A DNA stretch of 64,000 nucleotides from assembly GCA_964568795.1 (NCBI GenBank), contig CAZMRQ010000003.1:1-64000 (forward strand). Direction: 5' to 3'. Below are positions 17,022 through 25,647 of this stretch, one piece after another (position 1 is the stretch's first letter; the number at the start of each line of letters is the position of its first letter). Position numbers and translations under genes: made by a program. The DNA comes from CAZMRQ01 sp964568795. GTDB taxonomy: Bacteria > Pseudomonadota > Gammaproteobacteria > Comchoanobacterales > Comchoanobacteraceae. Under the pieces are notes generated by a model. The model had not been told where the DNA came from and ran no database searches. It worked only from the letters and a program-made list of their open reading frames with translations.

Positions 17022-18200
17022 TTATGTGGACGTTTCAGTGTCTGTATCATTCCACAATGTGTCCAAGTCCTGCCAACTGAGAATTGTTGTGCTGCCCCGT
17101 GCACTTTTCTCACCATTGTACACCAGGTAGCTGTGATGAGTCATTTGAGATACTTTGTCAAAATACTTTATATTGTTAAAGTAGTTCCTACTGATCGTTT
17201 TACCTGATTTTATTTCTATCGGAGAACAGCGTTGGTTATTTTCAACAAGTAAGTCTATCTCATGTCCCATTTTATCTCGCCAAAAGTAGCAATTTAGCTG
17301 AGTGCCGCGGTTGTATTGTTTTTTCAAGTACTCAAGCAATATGAAGTTTTCAAACAAAGCACCTCTTGCAAAATGGGTGTCTAACTGCACACAAGAATCA
17401 ATGCCCAATAGACTACACAAAAGTCCTGTATCATAAAAATATAATTTAGGTGATTTGGACAATCGTTTGTTAAAATTCTGATAATAAGGTTTCAACAGAT
17501 AGACAACAAAGCTCATCTCCAGTAATGACAGCCATTTTCTAGCAGTGACATGAGAGATGCCGCAATCATTTGCCAAAGATGTCAGGTTTAACAATTGACC
17601 AACGCGGCCTGCGCATAATTTTAGAAATTTTTGAAATAAGCTTAAGTCCGATATGTTAATCAGCTGCCGAATATCTTTTTCAATATATGTTTGAATATAG
17701 CTTGGGTAAAAATCTCTTGGTTTAATGTCATACTGATGTAGCCTGGGATAAAATCCCCCAAATAGGAGATCATTGACCTCAGTAAATGCTTCTTTCTGTT
17801 TTAACTCAGTATACGAGAGAGGCAGTAATATATTGACAAGAACTCTGCCAGCAAGGCTTTGGGAAATTTTCTCTGACAGCAAAATCTGATGAGATCCTGT
17901 AATCACATACATGCCTGCCTTATCCGCTTTATCCACATATACTTGCAAATAAGAGAGCAATTCTGGGATGTGTTGTATTTCATCAATGATCAAGCCTTCT
18001 GGATTCTTTTCTAGAAAATCTTTTGGGTCATCTTTGACATATTCTCTGACAGATAAGTCCTCAAGATTGGCATAGTTTAAATGAGGGAAAGTTTTCTTAG
18101 CCAATGTTGTTTTTCCAGATTGCCTGGGTCCTAAAATAGCTAATACTGGAAATTTACTGAAAGCGGCCTTTAACCGATGTTCCATCTTTCTTGGCCACAT
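17022..18200 (-). CDS. AAA ATPase with DUF4143 (AAA_14 family)
   Basis: A 392-residue ATPase of the AAA_14/DUF4143 family, widespread in bacteria and archaea, often mobile, and without a settled function. Walker A is GPRQSGKTTLAKK (about residues 24-36), Walker B is GLIIDEIQHIPELL (about 68-81), and VITGSHQILLSEKISQSLAGR matches sensor 1 and the following arginine region. The C-terminal half (about 200-370) carries the DUF4143 part with YFYDTGLLCSLLG, FENFILLEYLKKQ, and FWRDKMGHEIDLLVE...PIEIKSGKT, a PD-(D/E)xK-like nuclease pattern (D, then E-x-K). ATG 18200 has an AAGGAA site. It neighbours reverse-transcriptase remnants. Confidence 0.85.
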   Translation of the reverse strand: MWPRKMEHRLKAAFSKFPVLAILGPRQSGKTTLAKKTFPHLNYANLEDLSVREYVKDDPKDFLEKNPEGLIIDEIQHIPELLSYLQVYVDKADKAGMYVITGSHQILLSEKISQSLAGRVLVNILLPLSYTELKQKEAFTEVNDLLFGGFYPRLHQYDIKPRDFYPSYIQTYIEKDIRQLINISDLSLFQKFLKLCAGRVGQLLNLTSLANDCGISHVTARKWLSLLEMSFVVYLLKPYYQNFNKRLSKSPKLYFYDTGLLCSLLGIDSCVQLDTHFARGALFENFILLEYLKKQYNRGTQLNCYFWRDKMGHEIDLLVENNQRCSPIEIKSGKTISRNYFNNIKYFDKVSQMTHHSYLVYNGEKSARGSTTILSWQDLDTLWNDTDTETST

Positions 18201-18272
18201 ACGCGTTCCTTATGATTGCTGTTTATGGACATATTGTAACACAGGGTTTCAATTTGTCCAGTATTGCATAAG

Positions 18273-18286
18273 AGTGAGTCCTCACT
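18273..18286. repeat. Short inverted repeat beside the AAA gene
   Basis: AGTGAG-TC-CTCACT lies between the AAA ATPase start and the reverse-transcriptase remnant. It could be a small hairpin or a regulator site; nothing more can be said. Confidence 0.2.
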
Positions 18287-18292
18287 TAATGT

Positions 18293-18751
18293 TCATGATG
18301 ATTCGAGTGATGTCTCCTTTAACATTGCAGAAAACTTTAGTCTACTCAATATAATTAACTGATATATACGGAATAAAAGGCGGAGATCACATAAGACATC
18401 ACTTAGGTCATGCCGTGGGAATGATGACGGAAGGTATGGGTAGAGTATCTGCTGCAGGTAAGAAAGAGCTTTGCGGGAACCCGAAGGACCAAGCCTGTGA
18501 TAACACTGTGGATGGATGATATGTTTGTAAGAAGGTCTAATGGTACCAAGAAGGAAGCACTGAACGATTCTGTCATGGTAATGTGTGAATTCAGAGATGC
18601 GTCCTTTATAGATAATGTGTTCGGAAGCCAGCGGGTAGTAGTTGCCAGAGCAAAGTTGCTTAGCCAAAGAATTGATTATCTGATGCAGAGAACGCAGAAA
18701 GAGAAGAAGGGTGTGGCCCTCATGCAAAGACATCGGTGTTTTTGCAGACAC
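18293..18751 (-). pseudogene. Reverse-transcriptase remnant, copy A
   Basis: An open minus-strand frame of 152 codons matches the N-terminal part of the RNA-directed DNA polymerases with a pattern like W..L...L..G.Y.P...DRIV...L...I.P.....CYHL.G..G...AL: here QLCSGNYYPL, HYHDRIVQCFLLGTI and HPQCYHRLGPSGSRKALS. The catalytic YxDD region and the rest of the enzyme are missing, and the frame loses similarity near LSDVLCDLRLLFR, probably through a frameshift. The first part is repeated at 21125-21344. The family match is from memory of the pattern, so it is moderate. It is not a working gene. Confidence 0.5.
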
Positions 18752-18761
18752 GTGCAGAATG
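18539..18761. repeat. Direct repeat, left copy
   Basis: This 223-base segment recurs in the same orientation at 21125-21344. By eye I count nine mismatches in the first 150 or so aligned bases; the rest is more diverged. The two copies flank the P-type ATPase gene and each contains the start of a reverse-transcriptase remnant on the minus strand. Confidence 0.9.
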
Positions 18762-18798
18762 GATTATCGGATAACTTGGGATTAGTATGCAGTATACC

Positions 18799-20901
18799 CT
18801 AAGCAGTCAGTGTAGTCTGCGTGTGCGTGTGCTCGTCACCTGGTATAGGAGTAGATGGTTGATGATGCTGTTTACAACATGTGTTACGACATTCGCTAGA
18901 AGCATGTGGTCTTGGAACAGTAGGTTTGTTTGGAGTGAGGTGAAATAGTAGGGACATCTGCTCCTTAATAAACGACAGTAATCCCCTGAATGCCTCCTTA
19001 ACTTTAAGCCATGAAAACATGTATGAAGTATCCATACTAAACATTGCAGCCAAAACAAGCATGGTTATACAAAAGAATGAGGAGCATGGTGCCACTATAC
19101 TTGCAGTTATACCAGGAATAAAGCCATTGACGCCTAAGAGCATTAATGAGTGATATAAGAATGCAGTTGCTATAAAGACAGAATATACCTGATATGTACG
19201 CTGCAGTCCTTTAAATATCTCAATCAAAGATTTCAGGTCTTCTCGGACAATGCCAAAATGAGAGGCTTCCAGTACTTCATGATCAAAGTTGTTCGTTTTA
19301 AGAGGAGAAATCGCCACTGCTACATCGGCACACCTTAAGGCACCTACATCGTTGATGCCATCACCAACCATCGCCACATTGTATCGGTTTATCTTAAAAA
19401 ATTTACAAACTTTATCTCTAAAGCTCGCAACACCACGTTCAGGGGGAGTTAGACTGCCATAACGTTGTAGTTTTCTAATTTCGCTTGCTTTATCTTGTGG
19501 ATTACCTAGCTTGCCTTGCGAGTAGTTTTCTGAAAAAATAATATGATCAGCCGGTACCAAATTATCAAAAAATTCACGACATCTTTTAAGATTTTCCTCA
19601 TGCTCTACGTGATGCCCACTTAGTATATAAATACTCACATTGTTGTCTTTGAAGTATTGTAATATCTCTCTGGCTTGACTGTGTGGAATATAAGGCCCTT
19701 CCCTATTCTTTGGATCTTCATTAAATAATGTATGCGTCCTATCAAAAACAATGATATCTGGAAGACCTACTGAAGGAACCCGACAAGATTTGACTTTTTT
19801 CCCGAGGAAATCCATTAACTTTTTATGGATTATCGGCCTGATTGTGACAAAGATGCATGGACATGACGCGATCAAACTGATGCTAAAAACTTCTAAGCCG
19901 ACCACGATAGAGCCGGTTAAAAGAGCTTGACAAGTGCCCCCTATGACTGCAAGAGCTAATGTCATCATTACAAATATATCGAGAAACAGCTTGTGGTCCA
20001 TATCACCACTTTTTTGAGTGACAGAAGGACAGTTAGCTGAGGCAATTACCTTACTGCCTTTACAAATGATGCTGTGGGCCTCAATGGGTTGATTATTCTC
20101 GATAGTAGATAGCTTCTCTGTATGAGTGTTTATTATTTCAGATTTTCCACAACTAAGACATTCTACAGGGATGAGTGTGTTTGCTGGCATTTCTATTGCC
20201 ATGCCCTTTTTGATGCTAGACAGCGGTATTTGAGTTCTACCATCTGTGCAATTAATCACATGCGCACCGTGTGCACTTTCAACAAGACATGGTTCTATTT
20301 GAATTTTCAAAAATGTGGATACTTGATACATGCCCAACGCAAGGCATGCTTCATCAAACATAAACGCTCCGAAGCTACCGAATGATACTAAGCTCATAGT
20401 GGTGTTTACCCAATATAAAGCCACAAGGAATAAAATTGATCTTTCTACAGAAGACATGCGCCATGTGAGCTTAAACTCTGTAAATTTAAAATGATACAGA
20501 GCATCTGCGAAAGAATGACTCAGGTTTATCAATGTGTCATCAGATAGAGTGAATACCGCAGTCGATAGTGCTATACCAATGATAAATATGCTCATAGACA
20601 ATGGTCCTTGCGAGAGCAACAATCCTAAAAGCACCATACTGAGTCCGAATGTCATCAAACTGACATACATTATTTGTTCAGGAAAGTCTTTCCTGAGAAC
20701 ATATGCCACATATGCACTCATTACTACAAATATGATGACATCGACGATGCCCGGCAAAGCATGATGCATTATGGGCATATGGTATAAAAGACCCATAGCA
20801 AATACCGCGACTGAGCGTCCTAGCGTCCCAACATCATGATTGTGAGTCGTGCCACATGGGCATTTCCCCATGTCTTTACTTGTGTTATTGCTGTATACCA
20901 T
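18799..20901 (-). CDS. Atypical P1B-type heavy-metal ATPase-like protein
   Basis: A 700-residue membrane protein with the plan of a heavy-metal P-type ATPase but several odd key sites. The membrane metal motif is CPC (residues 347-349, IASCPCIFVTIRP). The phosphorylation motif reads DRTHTL (Asp387) where DKTGTL is universal, and the TGE dephosphorylation loop is unclear (LSTIENNQPIE near 264-274). The hinge GDGINDVGALRCADVAVAI (513 on) is intact. Only about 126 residues separate Asp387 from GDGIND against roughly 195 in typical members, so most of the nucleotide-binding domain is gone. Both ends are rich in Cys and His (GKCPCGTTHNHD; CRNTCCKQHH, DEHTHTQ). Hydrophobic segments lie near 28-115, 155-195, 305-355 and 590-640. 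The gene has no clear ribosome site and is bracketed by direct repeats. It may be a modified transporter, a regulator or sensor, or an early pseudogene, though the 2.1 kb frame is unbroken. Confidence 0.7.
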   Translation of the reverse strand: MVYSNNTSKDMGKCPCGTTHNHDVGTLGRSVAVFAMGLLYHMPIMHHALPGIVDVIIFVVMSAYVAYVLRKDFPEQIMYVSLMTFGLSMVLLGLLLSQGPLSMSIFIIGIALSTAVFTLSDDTLINLSHSFADALYHFKFTEFKLTWRMSSVERSILFLVALYWVNTTMSLVSFGSFGAFMFDEACLALGMYQVSTFLKIQIEPCLVESAHGAHVINCTDGRTQIPLSSIKKGMAIEMPANTLIPVECLSCGKSEIINTHTEKLSTIENNQPIEAHSIICKGSKVIASANCPSVTQKSGDMDHKLFLDIFVMMTLALAVIGGTCQALLTGSIVVGLEVFSISLIASCPCIFVTIRPIIHKKLMDFLGKKVKSCRVPSVGLPDIIVFDRTHTLFNEDPKNREGPYIPHSQAREILQYFKDNNVSIYILSGHHVEHEENLKRCREFFDNLVPADHIIFSENYSQGKLGNPQDKASEIRKLQRYGSLTPPERGVASFRDKVCKFFKINRYNVAMVGDGINDVGALRCADVAVAISPLKTNNFDHEVLEASHFGIVREDLKSLIEIFKGLQRTYQVYSVFIATAFLYHSLMLLGVNGFIPGITASIVAPCSSFFCITMLVLAAMFSMDTSYMFSWLKVKEAFRGLLSFIKEQMSLLFHLTPNKPTVPRPHASSECRNTCCKQHHQPSTPIPGDEHTHTQTTLTA

Positions 20902-21091
20902 ACAAGTTTATCTTTTGTCATTATCCCCGTATCATACCAGATAAAATAGATTATGCGAGCAATTGGCAGTAATTAAGAGTTTAGTTAAGATCCACCTGTG
21001 TCTGTGTGTCGGAATCGAAAGCTTATAACTAGATGGGTGCGTGGAGTGGCTTTTCTTAATCATCTGTCCCCAAAAGATGTGAGAAGCTAGA

Positions 21092-21334
21092 TTAGCTACA
21101 ATAGTGGCACTTTTCCTGCGGAAAAATGGTATCAAGAAGGAAGCGCTGAACGATTCTGTCATGATAATGTGTGAATTCAGAGATGCGTCCTTTATAGATA
21201 GTGTGTTCGAAAGCCAGAGGGAAGTAGTTGCCAGAGCAAAGTTGTTTAGCCAAAGAATTGATTAGCTGATAGAGCATGCCGCAAGAGAAGAAGGGGGCGA
21301 CCCTCATGCAAAGATACACTGTTATCGCAGACAC
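21092..21334 (-). pseudogene. Reverse-transcriptase remnant, copy B
   Basis: A second, shorter copy of the remnant at 18293-18751, on the same strand. It keeps LINSLAKQLCSGNYFPL and HYHDRIVQRFLLDTI, then breaks off before the CYHL segment. Differences from copy A are mostly single residues within the shared 50 or so codons. Both copies must come from one parent element; neither can be active. Confidence 0.5.
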
Positions 21335-21344
21335 GTGCAGAATG
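21125..21344. repeat. Direct repeat, right copy
   Basis: The partner of 18539-18761, in the same orientation, about 2.6 kb away. Together they enclose the P-type ATPase gene. The interval between the ATPase start and this repeat (20902-21124) holds nothing I recognise. Confidence 0.9.
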
Positions 21345-21496
21345 ATACATAAGTCTATTCAGAATACGATCAATAAACTAGGTTTAGAGATTCTAGTCAT
21401 TATATCTCCTATGCATCATTCTAATGAGTCGTGTGATTTTACTTTGATGCCTAGATCTTTGGGACAACAGGAGATGTGTGTTGAAATACTAAATTA

Positions 21497-21520
21497 AATA
21501 CTTGATAGAAATCAAGTATT
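21497..21520. promoter_or_regulatory. Strong inverted repeat before the ankyrin gene
   Basis: AATACTTGAT and ATCAAGTATT form a perfect 10-bp stem around AGAA. On the plus strand it is followed by AGGGTAGGG, not T, so it is unlikely to be a plus-strand terminator. On the minus strand an A/T-rich stretch follows. It may be an operator or hairpin governing the ankyrin gene that starts 50 bases later. Confidence 0.4.
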
Positions 21521-21571
21521 AGGGTAGGGTTGGTGGGTAATAAATTAACTAACAATAAAAGAGGCAAATTC

Positions 21572-22333
21572 ATGGCATATATGTATCATTTTTTAATGAC
21601 TTTCATTTACCAAATCTACTTCAAAAGGGAAGGCAACTATCAACCCAATCATCGAAGTCAGAAATGTGTGGAATATGAGACTATATCGCCTACAGAAGCT
21701 ACAAAAAAGCTACGCAGTGCTCTAGAGAAAAAAGATTATAAAACTATGCGTGATCTACTGACTTTAGGGGCAGACATTGAGGATAAAGACAATGCCTGCA
21801 AAACAACATGCTTACAGTATGCAGCACATGTGGGTGACCTAGATGCTGTGACGATGCTTCTTAATAACGGGGCTAGGGTAGATAATCTAGCATCAAACCA
21901 GGCAAGTGCCTTACTCTTTTCGGTAGAAAAGGGTCATTATGAAATTGCTGAGATGTTATTGAAATTTAAATCTGACCCTAATTTAGCAGAAAGTTGTGAT
22001 GGTTTTTCTCCTGTACATACATGTGCACATACAGGCCGTATTGATATAATGGAGCTGTTGATAAAATATAATGCAAATGTATTTCAGAAAACATTGAAGA
22101 AGCGTCATGCCTTGCATTATGCTGCTTCTTCAGGCCAAACTGAGATGGTGCGTTTTTTAATTCGTTGTGGTCTTGATCCATTAGAAGTTGAGCAAAATGG
22201 GTCTTCGTCACTCGATATAGCTCGGGCACGAGACAATAATGCTATGAGAGATATTTTTTCTGATGCAATTGCTGCAAAGAAAAAAAATAAATTTGTGACT
22301 ATAGCCACTCAACCAACAATTCATAGCATTTGA
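21572..22333 (+). CDS. Ankyrin-repeat protein
   Basis: A 253-residue protein with about five ankyrin repeats from residue 45 to 240. Typical units include TTCLQYAAHVGDLDAVTMLL, GFSPVHTCAHTGRIDIMELL and HALHYAASSGQTEMVRFLIR. A hydrophobic stretch (MAYMYHFLMTFIYQIYF) at the N terminus may be a signal or membrane anchor. Ankyrin proteins bind other proteins and in intracellular bacteria are often secreted effectors; secretion is not shown here. ATG 21572 with AGAGG upstream is preferred to a TTG at 21530. It sits at the end of the accessory island, after a strong inverted repeat. Confidence 0.85.
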   Translation: MAYMYHFLMTFIYQIYFKREGNYQPNHRSQKCVEYETISPTEATKKLRSALEKKDYKTMRDLLTLGADIEDKDNACKTTCLQYAAHVGDLDAVTMLLNNGARVDNLASNQASALLFSVEKGHYEIAEMLLKFKSDPNLAESCDGFSPVHTCAHTGRIDIMELLIKYNANVFQKTLKKRHALHYAASSGQTEMVRFLIRCGLDPLEVEQNGSSSLDIARARDNNAMRDIFSDAIAAKKKNKFVTIATQPTIHSI

Positions 22334-22409
22334 TCAGATAAGATTGTTTAGCTTGAGCATTCTTCTTTTTTTGTGTTAATATAATAGTGAGAAATTCAAG
22401 GAATGAAAA

Positions 22410-22871
22410 ATGCGTCATACTCATACAGCTGGAATCTGCCTTTCGTTGCTTATTCTTGGAGGTTGTCAGCCAATGTCTTCAAAAGAACAAGGTCAGGTTG
22501 TCGGAGGTGTTTTAGGTGGAATTTTAGGTAAGAGCATCGGTGATTCCACTGCTTCAACAATTGCTGGAACTGTCCTTGGTCAGTATCTTGGAGGTCAATT
22601 GGCGGATCATTGGAAAACCAACGATCAACTCAATGTGATTAATACATTGAATCGCAGACAAGACAGCAAGGTGATGACTTATTGGCATACTGCTGAAACG
22701 CGATATGATATGACGGCACAGCCTATGTCATTGCACCAAGGTGTCGTTTGCCGAGATTTTAAAGTGGTCGAAAAACAGTCATATAATTCATCTGTGTTTA
22801 AAGTACAACAAGGGACAGCCTGCCTGGTGCAAAATGCAACCACAGGTCATTATGAATGGTCTTTAAATTAG
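22410..22871 (+). CDS. Glycine-zipper lipoprotein, 17 kDa antigen-like
   Basis: A 153-residue lipoprotein. The signal peptide ends in LILGGC (Cys near residue 19). Residues 28-65 form a glycine zipper (GQVVGGVLGGILGKSIGD, then GTVLGQYLGGQLADH), the hallmark of the Rickettsia 17 kDa surface antigen family. The C-terminal part has two cysteines (GVVCRDF, GTACLVQ) in a small domain common to this family. The protein is likely anchored in the outer membrane; its role is unknown. tRNA-Arg follows on the other strand. Confidence 0.8.
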   Translation: MRHTHTAGICLSLLILGGCQPMSSKEQGQVVGGVLGGILGKSIGDSTASTIAGTVLGQYLGGQLADHWKTNDQLNVINTLNRRQDSKVMTYWHTAETRYDMTAQPMSLHQGVVCRDFKVVEKQSYNSSVFKVQQGTACLVQNATTGHYEWSLN

Positions 22872-22878
22872 AAGAAAT

Positions 22879-22952
<74 letters not shown>

Positions 22953-23086
22953 AATGCCTTTATAATAGCAAAATCATATTCTGTTGACGAGGAAAATTTT
23001 TTACTGATAGGAGATTTTTCATCAGTACTCGCTTGATGTTTTGGTCAATGTAGGACATTATGTTGTAACATAGTTGGAGAATACGC

Positions 23087-23677
23087 ATGGAGTGGTCTTA
23101 CATTGCAATAGGTGTTGTTGTTTTTGCCTCATTAATTGTTTACTTTCGTCCTCAGAATAAAAGCAAAACATTGTTAGAAAGCATGATTGATGAACAAGGA
23201 AATCCGACAGATCCAGATGATCCTTTGCAAGCATTGAAGTATCAGGAAGCTAATACATTCTCTCTACAGGGATTGACTGAAGATGGTTGGTTGCAAGTAT
23301 ACACAACGACTGAGTCAAAGTGGTTTGGCCATGAACTATTTCAAACCCTGACTTCGATGGGTTGTATGCTTGATGAGCAACAATGCTTGGTCTACTCTAT
23401 TGAGGGCAGGCGGCTATTTAAAATCATTAAAGCGACAGATCCTGTGACTTTTGATACAGACACACTGGGGCAAGAAATGCTGACGGGCGTAGTCTGGCTT
23501 TTTGATTGTGAGCAAGAAGATGCAGTAGAGGCGTTTAAGGTTATGAAAGAAACCTGCCAGCAATTTATGCAAGAGATGAATGCTCAATTAGTCAATCAGC
23601 AAAAACAAGTGCTTCCCAGAACATGGTTTTCACAAGTAGAGGCTTATCTTGTAGAGCAAGAGAAAGCTGAAGCATGA
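23087..23677 (+). CDS. zipA: Cell division protein ZipA
   Basis: Anchors FtsZ to the inner membrane at the septum. It has one N-terminal membrane helix (MEWSYIAIGVVVFASLIVYF), a short linker and a C-terminal FtsZ-binding domain from about residue 60 (LTEDGWLQVYTTTESKWFGHELFQTL, then LFKIIKATDPVTFD and GVVWLFDCEQ). The long Pro/Gln-rich linker of E. coli ZipA (328 residues) is missing; this protein has 196. Sequence identity to ZipA is weak, so the call leans on domain plan and on position: it overlaps ligA by four bases (ATGA), the order seen in many gammaproteobacteria. Confidence 0.8.
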   Translation: MEWSYIAIGVVVFASLIVYFRPQNKSKTLLESMIDEQGNPTDPDDPLQALKYQEANTFSLQGLTEDGWLQVYTTTESKWFGHELFQTLTSMGCMLDEQQCLVYSIEGRRLFKIIKATDPVTFDTDTLGQEMLTGVVWLFDCEQEDAVEAFKVMKETCQQFMQEMNAQLVNQQKQVLPRTWFSQVEAYLVEQEKAEA

Positions 23678-25647
23678 GTCCTTTTGAGGAAATTAGTGAG
23701 CTCAAAGAAAAGATAAAGCATTACGAGTATGCCTATCATGTGCTCGATAGGCCATTGGTCAGCGATCAAGAATACGATAAGTGTTACCGACGTCTAAAAG
23801 AACTGGAGAGCAAGCATCCTGAGTATGTGACAGCAGATTCGCCAAGTCAAAGAATCGGAGGACAGGTAGCACACGGTTTTACAAAAGTTGCACATGATGA
23901 GCAGATGCTGTCTCTTGAAAATGCTTTTGGCGTAGACGATATGATGCAGTTTTTTAAACGGTTAAGAAAATACACTGATCAGAACTTGTGTACAGTAGAA
24001 CCCAAGATCGATGGTGTGGCTATTAGCTGTATTTATGAAGATGGAACTTTGATTCAAGCGCTGACACGAGGGGATGGGCGCCATGGTGAGGATGTGACAA
24101 GCAATGTGCGTACTATACGGTCATGCCCGCTTCGGCTCATTGAAAGTGTCCCAGGAAGGCTTGTGGTCAGAGGGGAAGTATACATCAGACGTTCAGACTT
24201 TGATCTGCTCAATCAATCATTAATTGATCAGGGAGATAGTCCCTATGCAAATCCACGTAATTTAGCTTCAGGCAGTCTTAGACAGCTTAATCCACAAGTG
24301 ACAGCTCAGCGGCCTTTAAGGGTGTTTTTTTATCAGGCGATGGGTGAAAATAAGTCCATCAAAACAAATGATGAGATGATGGGCTGGTTAAGACGCTGTG
24401 GTTTTCCGGTTATTGATCCTATCCAACAGGTGGATGAATCTGACTGGCAGCGATTCTATGACACTATGCTACAAAAAAGAAACAAGCTGGATTATCTGAT
24501 TGATGGTCTGGTTTTTAAGCTAAATGAGATTTCCTTGAGAGAGAAGATGGGCCGGACTACTAAGTTTCCAAAATGGGCCATTGCGTTAAAGTTTCCTGCT
24601 GAAACTGCTGAAACAACGCTCTGTTCAGTGGATTGGCAAGTAGGACGCACTGGGGCTGTGACACCCGTTGCTAGATTGGAGCCAGTGCAAGTAGGAGGCG
24701 TGACAATCACGCATGCCAGTTTGTATAACATAGATGAGATTGAGCGTTTAGGTGTATTCGAAGGTGCACGTGTTGAAGTAGCTAGAGCCGGAGATGTCAT
24801 CCCTGAAATTGTGTGTGTGCATGACAAGCATATAATTAAAGAAGCTAGGTCAGTCATTATTCCGAAACATTGTCCGAGTTGTGGTGAAGGCTTGGTTCAA
24901 GAAGATGAGGTTGCACTTCGCTGCGTAGCTGCTGGCTCTTGTCCAGAGCAGCTCATAGCTGCAATCTGGCATGCTATGTCACGTCAAGCCCTTAATGTGG
25001 AAGGCATAGGTAAGAAAACATTGAGAGGGCTAGTTGAGTTAGGTAAAGTTACGAATCTAGCAGATATCTTCGCTATGAGTCGCAAAGACTGGCTTGAATG
25101 CCCCAGATTTGCGGCAAAGTCAGCAGACAATGCTCTGAAGAGTTTATCAGCAGCAAAAGAAACGACTTTATCACGTTTTATTTATGCATTGGGCATACGG
25201 CATGTGGGTTTGACAACAGCACATACAATAGCTTCAAAGGTATCAACTATAGGGGAAGCAATAGCTCTGAAGCACAGTGAGCTTGAGGATATGAATGATA
25301 TAGGTCCTAAGGTAGCAGCAAGTTGGTGTCAGTTCTTTCAAGATAAAGAAAAGAGGTCTTTAGTCGAGCGTCTTGTTAAGTTGGGAGTACGAATGTGTGA
25401 GCAAGTGAGCCATCAAGGCGTATGTTCCGGATGGGTGGTTGTCATAACTGGGCGCTTTAGCAAATCAAGGCCTTACATTAAAAAAGAGTTAGAAATGCTA
25501 GGTGCTACAGTGACTGGTCAAGTATCGAGGAAGGTGACCCATGGAGTTGTGGGGGTGGATCCTGGTGGCAAGGCTGATCTTTTGTTGAGTCAGGGACTGC
25601 CGATTTTGAATGAGACTTCATTGGCTGAGCTAATTGATATGACTTAA
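23674..25647 (+). CDS. ligA: NAD-dependent DNA ligase
   Basis: Seals nicks in DNA with NAD as cofactor. Domains in order: Ia (YHVLDRPLVSDQEYD), the adenylation domain with the catalytic Lys in VEPKIDGVAI (about residue 111), the OB fold, a four-Cys zinc finger (CPSCGEG...CVAAGSC, about 400-424), helix-hairpin-helix repeats (VEGIGKKTL, LGIRHVG, MNDIGPKVA) and a C-terminal BRCT domain (GWVVVITGRFS on). Length 657 is normal (E. coli 671). The last 143 bases are overlapped by an antisense gene. It starts inside the stop of zipA. Confidence 0.97.
   Translation: MSPFEEISELKEKIKHYEYAYHVLDRPLVSDQEYDKCYRRLKELESKHPEYVTADSPSQRIGGQVAHGFTKVAHDEQMLSLENAFGVDDMMQFFKRLRKYTDQNLCTVEPKIDGVAISCIYEDGTLIQALTRGDGRHGEDVTSNVRTIRSCPLRLIESVPGRLVVRGEVYIRRSDFDLLNQSLIDQGDSPYANPRNLASGSLRQLNPQVTAQRPLRVFFYQAMGENKSIKTNDEMMGWLRRCGFPVIDPIQQVDESDWQRFYDTMLQKRNKLDYLIDGLVFKLNEISLREKMGRTTKFPKWAIALKFPAETAETTLCSVDWQVGRTGAVTPVARLEPVQVGGVTITHASLYNIDEIERLGVFEGARVEVARAGDVIPEIVCVHDKHIIKEARSVIIPKHCPSCGEGLVQEDEVALRCVAAGSCPEQLIAAIWHAMSRQALNVEGIGKKTLRGLVELGKVTNLADIFAMSRKDWLECPRFAAKSADNALKSLSAAKETTLSRFIYALGIRHVGLTTAHTIASKVSTIGEAIALKHSELEDMNDIGPKVAASWCQFFQDKEKRSLVERLVKLGVRMCEQVSHQGVCSGWVVVITGRFSKSRPYIKKELEMLGATVTGQVSRKVTHGVVGVDPGGKADLLLSQGLPILNETSLAELIDMT

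Noticed and set aside
18497..18802. Plus-strand open frame of 101 codons in the left direct repeat
   Set aside because: The minus-strand frame matches an RT pattern and the two repeat copies agree better at the protein level on that strand. The plus frame is broken in the right copy.
24492..24857. Minus-strand frame of 121 codons inside ligA
   Set aside because: It is fully antisense to the conserved core of ligA, so a shadow frame.
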